Positions 58,173 through 64,000 of a DNA stretch of 64,000 bases are shown piece after piece; positions within the stretch are counted from its first letter, which is position 1, and each line of letters starts with the position of its first letter. The stretch is taken from the NCBI GenBank assembly GCA_963680875.1, contig OY804586.1, forward strand, positions 51,494,203 through 51,558,202, given 5' to 3'. A program made the position numbers and the translations under genes. A model generated the notes under the pieces. It searched no databases and was not told the DNA's origin. It was given only the letters and a program-made list of their open reading frames with translations. The stretch is from Bathymodiolus brooksi (taxonomy: Eukaryota; Mollusca; Bivalvia; Mytilida; Modiolidae).

Positions 58173-58515
58173 CATTGTCAGCCAATCAAATCGGCCGATT
58201 ATAATCAATAAAAAGTAGTTCTGTAAATTCGCTATTTTTAGAATTAGGTATTTTTGGTTTTTGTTGACAGCCGCAAAGAGAAAACAACAATGGCAGACAA
58301 TACCGACAGTTTTCGGCCCAGTTCAATTCCAAAGTTCCGAGTGGGGCAGCTTGTACGTTTTTATGATCACAATTATAAAAGAAATGTAACAGGCATCGTT
58401 ACTTTCTGTGAGAGACCACTTGCCTACAACGTATACACAGTGAAGTCAAGAGTTGATGGCACGTACCACACTTTATTTACCTACAATCTGCAGAGCATTA
58501 ATGGCAAACCTGATG

Positions 58516-60399
58516 GTAGGCAGACGGAAATTATTAAACAATTACATACATTTACATGAATTTCTTTTGGAAATAAACACATGCAAGCTAGAGTAGATAG
58601 CCAAGAGTAGCTTGCATGCATCTGGGGGGTGGGGGGGGCACTCAGTAGGGGATCTGACAAACGAGATCGTTTTTTCCAGATCTTCACCATTTCATTTAAG
58701 GGATAGATCACAATTAAGTCTATTCTAACAGGGGGAGGGGTCACTCAATACAAAATGTATATAAGAGGTGGTAGGGGGTTCAAACAGGGGGGGTGGTCAT
58801 TTACTTTTTGGCAGATTTTGTCTCTAATGGGTTATGAATTCTTCCAACAGTTTCTACAAAGGGAACCCAAAAATCAAGACTATAATGAGGTGTTGGCAAA
58901 GAGTATTGGGTCGTTATTAACTTTGTCATCAACTCATTCGTACCACCAATGTTTTCAGAGTGTATCACCCCCCCCCCCCCCCCTCCCTCAGTGCATGCAT
59001 CATACACAGTCTTCACAGTTAACTTTTTTTGACATTTTTCTTTACATAAAATTGGCTTGTAAAAACCTATTTTCAAGAAATTCCACAAGCTCATGGTAGT
59101 CTGATGGAAATTATTAAACTAATGCATTCATATAGAATTACACGTATTTCTTTTGATAAAGATACATGAGGGTCAGAGTACATTGTGGCCAATCAACTTT
59201 CACAACCTGACTTTTTTTACTTGGTGGGGATTCAAACCCCAATCTTCTGCCAATGACAGCTGTAATTTATTATACTACCAAGGATTACACAGGCATAAAA
59301 GCTGAAGTTAATCATTCAGAACAAAAGTGTTTACAAATGAGTTTACATTCATTCATCTTGTATTGAATTTTCAACAATAAAATATTTACAATTCAAAATA
59401 AATAAATGATATCACCAACAGAATACTAAAGGAACAAGGTACATGTAAAGCCTAATGTGATTATTTCAAATATGACAGAATCAAAAGACAAGACAAAATC
59501 GAAATAACACTCATGAACACTACAAACAGGACGGATACACAAAAACATTAATTTTACAAGATTACAAAAGAAAACTTGAGAAGAAATAAGGCCACTATTT
59601 TTTTCATTTTAGTTTTACAGACTTTTCCTTAAAAGTTCAGGATTGGGCGAGAGAAAAATAATAAAAATAAAATTTGTTTTTGAAAAACCATGGCCATTTA
59701 TGTACACTGTGCTCTCGTGAACACTTCCATTCTGAACTGGTCCCTCCTCAAATTCTTTATTTCATAGCCTGCTCAGTGCTGACCAATGACAATGCACATG
59801 CATTTAGCTCGTTGACTTTCTTCACAAATTTGCTGCATTTGACTGCCAAATGGTGTTTGAAAACCGGTATACTGATCCAACATGCCATTGATTTTAGCTC
59901 TTTCAAAATAATTCAATTGCGATATAGCTAAAATAATTGCTAATAACAAACTTTAACAACTCGGAGCAACATCTGGCTAAAAAGTCAGAATTCCTATTAT
60001 TTTTCAAAATTGCCGATAACAAAGAATGAAAAAACAGTGGCCTAATTTGAATACCTAATAGCATGTTATTGAAGAAAATTAATTTCTCTCACTGACAGGA
60101 AGAAATCCTAAATATTTCATAGGGATGACTGTAAGATATGTAAGGCCATAATAAAAAAAATCCTTGATTCTCATCCCCACCTGCCCTGATCTTTTTATGG
60201 CCAATTTTGTTCTATTGGATTTTTGCCTATTTCTTTTATTTTTCTATATGTTTTTGCAAAATATGGCAAACAAAAATTAATATCCGACCGCCAGCCTCAA
60301 ATTAAAAAAAAAGTTGGATGATAATCTAGGAATTTATATATTATGGCATACATGCTAATTTCATCAACAATTTAATAAATTCTTTCAATCCTGTTTCAG
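58516..60399 (+). other. intron of the recombinase pseudogene
   Basis: 1884 bp, GT-AG, pyrimidine-rich before the acceptor. Holds a G/C-run repeat at 58620-58990 (14 C residues near 58969), a diverged second copy of the exon 1/intron border at 59094-59180, and a tRNA-like segment at 59220-59282. Otherwise AT-rich. Confidence 0.75.
59220..59282 (-). other. tRNA-like segment, probably a SINE head remnant
   Basis: On the minus strand: box A-like TTGGTAGTATAATAA, perfect T-arm TGGGGTTTGAATCCCCA and pairing ends CTTGGT/ACCAAG. At 63 nt it is too short for a normal tRNA and the anticodon arm is unclear, so a functional gene is unlikely. Confidence 0.4.
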
Positions 60400-61819
60400 A
60401 GACTATTATTCCTATGAGACAAACAGTTACTGGAACTAAAAATAAGTCTGAAACAATGATAAAGAGTAACACTAGCACTATCTCTGAAAACCAAAGCAAA
60501 GAAAATCAAACCAGTGATAAGGTCTCTGTTTCTACTAAGGAAGACAAGAAGCAGAAAATTAACCGATTTATCAAACAAACTGAAAAAAACTTGAAAAAAT
60601 TTCAACAAGAACAAGAAAATGAGACAACTATGATAAAAACAAAACAACATGTAAACTTATTTCAAGATTGTATTAAAGAAACAGAAGATGATTCCACGCC
60701 TATCCATGAAATTGACCCTGTAATTTTTTATCACTTTTTGTCTGCATTTTTTGTTGGTATAAGAAAGAAAGATGGTTCAGAATACTAGCCCTGTTACCTC
60801 AAAAACATTCAGTGTAGTCTTGAAAGGCACTTACGGAATGAAAATTATGAATACTCAATAACCAAGGATTCCATGTTATATGAATCAAGACAATGCATGC
60901 TTGCAAAACAGAAAGATCTAAAGAAACAGGGGAAAGGTTGGGGACCAACAACTGCTGACCCCATTGAAGATGAAGAGGTTAACATTTTGTACGAAAGTAA
61001 TCAACTTGGTCACTCAACCCCTGACACTATTATCAACAGTTTGTGGTGGAACCTTCCCACCCACCTTGGTATGCGCGTCAACACAGAACATGTTAATTTG
61101 CGATGGGGTGATATTACTCTCAAAAGTGATACGTTTGGACATGAATATTTAGAGTTGGTTAAAGAGCGGCAAACAAAAACAAGGACAGGTGCTGATGTAA
61201 ATGATGTCAGAAAGACAAATCCTAAAATCTTTGCAAAGAATGATGAAAACTGTCCCGTAAAACTCTACAAACTTTATGCTTCACTCCGCCCTGTAGATAT
61301 GAACAAGGACGATGACAAATCCTATCTTCAAAGTAACATTAACTACAAAAAATCTGTGGTTTAAGAAGTAGCCAGTAGGACAAAACAAAATCAGCACTAT
61401 CATGAAATAAATGACAGAGAATAGACAAACGATTGACAAACACAAGTGCAAGAAAACACCTAGTTACCAAATTGTCTGATGCCAATATTCCAGACAGACA
61501 AATAGTACAAATTTCAGGACACAAGAACATACAATCAATCAACTCATATGCTCAACATAGCAGGAAAAGACAACATGAAATTTCTGACATTATGAGCGGT
61601 AAAACTGGTAATCTACCTAATTCGTCAAATAGTTCTGATGTTCTAACAGCTTCCAGGGCTTCTTCGACATGTTTGACAGCGTCAAGTGTTTCAGGAATGT
61701 CGTTTTTGAACAACTGTACTGTTCACGGAAGCATAACCATACACATCAGTGAAACAAGCGCGAAAATCAGAAGAGACGAACATGCCGAAATTGGTCAGTT
61801 CCACCCAAATTGATGATAA

Positions 61820-62255
61820 AACTGGACAAAGTTGTTAAGTTTTTCCACTGAATTTGATGAAATATTAATACATTTGTTGTTTACCTACCTGAATGTCTTC
61901 TCTAACCCCTTTGATCGATGAGGGTCCATCATCCGTTCCCAGCATATTCTGTGTGTTTATGTGTGATGGTGTTCTCTGTCTAAACCAATCCGCGGTAAAA
62001 AAAAAAAAAAAAAAAAAAAAAGGAGTTCTACGACTGATGTAGTGATATAAATTGTCGTCTTAGTAGATCTAAAAAAAATATCAATTTTACCTGAATTTTA
62101 ACTGATTTCCCCTAATATATTGAATGCGGTTTTAAATAAGTGTGTGTTTACTGCATTGCACGTGGCGTTGTAATATTTTGTGTAGTAAACATGACATTGA
62201 CATGCGAATGAATGAATGAAATCGACATGCTTTATTTTTAAGTTGAAACGGAAGA
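61820..62255. other. No gene; A-tract
   Basis: 25 consecutive A residues at 61997-62021. AT-rich otherwise. Confidence 0.5.
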
Positions 62256-62260
62256 AATAT

Positions 62261-62423
62261 GTACTTGCACTCGTCCCTATTGAAGATCTGGGATTTCGTC
62301 CACTCGTGAGAGAAATTCAGCGTCTTTCCACTCGTTCCGCTACGCTCCACTCGTGGCAAAGACGGTATTTCTCATACTCGTGGAAGAAATCCCAGATCTT
62401 CAATAGGGACTCGTGTAAGAACC
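62261..62423. repeat. palindrome H6
   Basis: CGTCCCTATTGAAGATCTGG against CCAGATCTTCAATAGGGACT, then GGGATTTCGTCCACTCGTGA against its complement, with a loop near 62338-62350 (CCGCTACGCTCC). Arms about 70 bp with a few mismatches. CACTCGT recurs within the arms and loop. Confidence 0.9.
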
Positions 62424-62811
62424 TATTAATCTTTCTGGGGGTGTTGGTCTTTTTTGGCCCCTTTGGCCTATTTTATTGCGAAAATCATAAGAGGTAAGCC
62501 ACATCTGTTTTAAAAAATCAGGTATGAAACTTCAGAAGAAATTTACTGAAATAACCCCTTATCAAATTCGTACTCCAGACTGCGTTGGTCTTTTTGGTTT
62601 GTCCCTCAATATCGTGTAAGTGGAAAAAGAGATACAACGGATGTGTTGCAATACTCAGGAGAGGAATTTATTGGAAAAAAAGTGCTTACAAATCGGACTT
62701 CTAGAAATAAACAGTGTTGGTCTAATTTGAACAAAAATCCAGCGAATCGTTTTGATCTAGTAAAATGTGGACCTCATCATCATCATCATCCTTTTATTGA
62801 AATGTAACTTG

Positions 62812-62872
62812 TTCTGACCATGATATATCTGCTGAGTTTGGCGTTAAGCAACAATCACTCGCTCACTCACTG
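62812..62872 (+). mobile_element. SINE-C tail fragment
   Basis: TCTGACCATGATATATCTGC, TGAGTTTGGCGTTAAGCAAC and AATCACTCGCTCACTCAC. It shows the 3' tail of the family well. Confidence 0.7.
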
Positions 62873-62924
62873 CAATATGGCTGCTTTGTTTTTCCTTTTA
62901 TATCAGAAGACATAATAGCTAGTT

Positions 62925-63120
62925 CAAATACTCCTTATCGTGCGCACTAATTTTGATATCTACGTTTTTTTTATTCTTTTTGATAAATACATCCAGGAAA
63001 TTTCATAAAGAATCTCTAAGGAAACAATCCATTATTTGTTGAGCATCGTACACCTACAGAGAGCAATCCTAGCAATAAAAAAGTAGATATCCAACATAGT
63101 GCACACGACGCGTTTAAGTG
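62925..63120. repeat. two MR-2 ends in opposite orientation
   Basis: CTTATCGTGCGCACTAATTT then GATATCTACG at 62935-62966, and the reverse, GTAGATATCCAACATAGTGC then ACACGACGCG, at 63083-63112. Confidence 0.6.
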
Positions 63121-63124
63121 TTGT

Positions 63125-64000
63125 TGAAATGGGTTCAGTGTTTTCAGACTTTGCAAACATAACGGACGACGGACGCTAAGTTTTGACATTATCTCATTTG
63201 TTCATGTTTCGTCATGTGAGTTAAAAATGAAATAATCTTAAAAATGGCATGCAATCACTTTAACAAAATTGCTCAAGATAAAAACAAATTAAAAAGAAAT
63301 GCAAGATGGTAAACAACAATGAAACAAGCATAAAACATAATTAAATACAAACGATCACGTGATACGATGTATGATGCAGAAACGTGAATAAGAGTCAAAC
63401 ATCTTGGGGACAAAGATCACGATTAGATAAATTAAAACCAAATGGTGGTAAAATGTACACATAATGATGTGGGTTTAATTTATTTAACACAAGATATAAT
63501 TATGGCAAGTGTGTAAAGCTGTGCTACATATTTACAGATATGCATTAAGCATAAGCATCAAAAGATGTCGACACTTGAGTTATCTTGCTTGATTATTTTG
63601 ATTTTATTCTAGTATAATATAATTCTCTTTGATTAATACATAAAATGTATGTAAGTAAGATCACTGTTGTTTCTTCTAAATGTAGATCATACATTAGATA
63701 CATAAACATATCTAGTGTTAAAACATTGTGTTAAATCTAATTTTAGAATTTCTCTTGTTAGTAAAAGAATATTAAATAAATATTTCTATTATTCATTTGC
63801 TCTTTGCAATACATGATTCAACTAGCTATAAATGAATATGATAAGTGCACTTTTAATTATTGAATTTATGTTATTATTTCTGGTTTTCATTAAAAAAAAT
63901 ACATACTAGAGATATGACGTAAGAGATCAAACAATCCCTATTATGTAATTAGCAGCATACGTCATCAACTTCCTGAGTTTTCCAGACACAAAATAGTGAC
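63125..64000. other. AT-rich, nothing recognised
   Basis: No frame of note, no repeat matched. Confidence 0.45.

Larger units (their letters stand above)
58290..61813 (+). pseudogene. Crypton-like tyrosine recombinase gene (DUF3504 type), two exons, disabled
   Basis: Related to the Crypton-derived recombinase domain of KIAA1958, QRICH1 and ZMYM-type proteins (family recall). Exon 1, 58290-58515, starts CAACAATGG and encodes about 75 residues (FRVGQLVRFYDHNYKRN), a small basic domain I do not recognise. The intron is 58516-60399, with donor GATG|GTAGGC and acceptor CAATCCTGTTTCAG|AG. The phases agree across the join. Exon 2 has a Lys/Asn-rich linker, then the recombinase domain: YEYSITKDSMLYESRQC (about 60849-60899), LPTHLGMRVNTEHVNLRWGD (about 61051-61110), ERQTKTRTGADVNDVRK, LYKLYASLRPVDMNKDD and SARKHLVTKL...ISGHKNIQSINSY. 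The arginine of LGMR, the GHK histidine and the final Tyr candidate remain; the usual His before SARK is Thr. Damage: TAG at 60786, frameshifts near 61350 and 61420, and stops at about 61371 and 61408. The tail FLNNCTVHGSITIHI is typical of the family. Confidence 0.88.

Noticed and set aside
58755..59099. 114- and 97-codon overlapping frames as genes
   Set aside because: They lie in the intron of the recombinase pseudogene, overlap on opposite strands and run through a homopolymer C tract.
59220..59282. Functional tRNA gene
   Set aside because: The T-arm is perfect, but the total length is 63 nt, the anticodon arm is unclear and it lies inside an intron among repeats.

Overview
This is a gene-poor, AT-rich animal nuclear window. 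No complete, intact protein-coding gene is visible. Most of it is transposable-element sequence in many stages of decay, plus tandem repeats. Three tRNA-headed SINE families sharing one 3' domain (called SINE-A, -B and -C here) and two further dispersed repeats (called MR-1 and MR-2) point to a mollusc. From memory, MR-1 and MR-2 resemble repeats that are very common in marine mussels, so a bivalve related to mussels is my best guess. That is recall, not a database match.

Layout. 0-11.4 kb: MITEs, SINEs, hairpin elements and a 0.54-kb foldback. 11.4-16.0 kb: a 4.6-kb satellite of about 77 units of 60 bp with higher-order periods. 16-31 kb: SINE copies, MITEs and MR-1 fragments. 32.1-34.3 kb: a decayed gene of a large invertebrate family with a PIN-like HALTGC core and a Cys-rich tail. 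35.5-37.3 kb: a pogo/Tigger DNA transposon on the minus strand with a broken transposase. 37.3-42.5 kb: small DNA-transposon remnants and SINE fragments. 42.65-45.1 kb: a second satellite (63/66-bp units, 1003-bp higher-order repeat) that appears to have grown from one end of MR-1. 46.5-46.7 kb: a TTGA microsatellite grown from a SINE tail. 47.4-50.5 kb: a tandem duplication whose right copy was later hit by a LINE 3'-end fragment and by a 1.3-kb hairpin-bearing element. 51-57 kb: SINEs and MR-2. 58.3-61.8 kb: a two-exon, Crypton-like tyrosine-recombinase (DUF3504-type) gene with intact splice junctions but several disabling mutations. 62-64 kb: one more large hairpin, then AT-rich sequence.

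The three gene remnants do not form a pathway; all are transposon or transposon-derived families. The most distinctive feature is a set of long near-perfect palindromes. Two sit in insertions whose empty sites can be read inside this window, so they look mobile. Open reading frames inside the two satellites follow from unit lengths divisible by three and are not good evidence for protein. No rRNA, CRISPR or convincing functional tRNA was seen.
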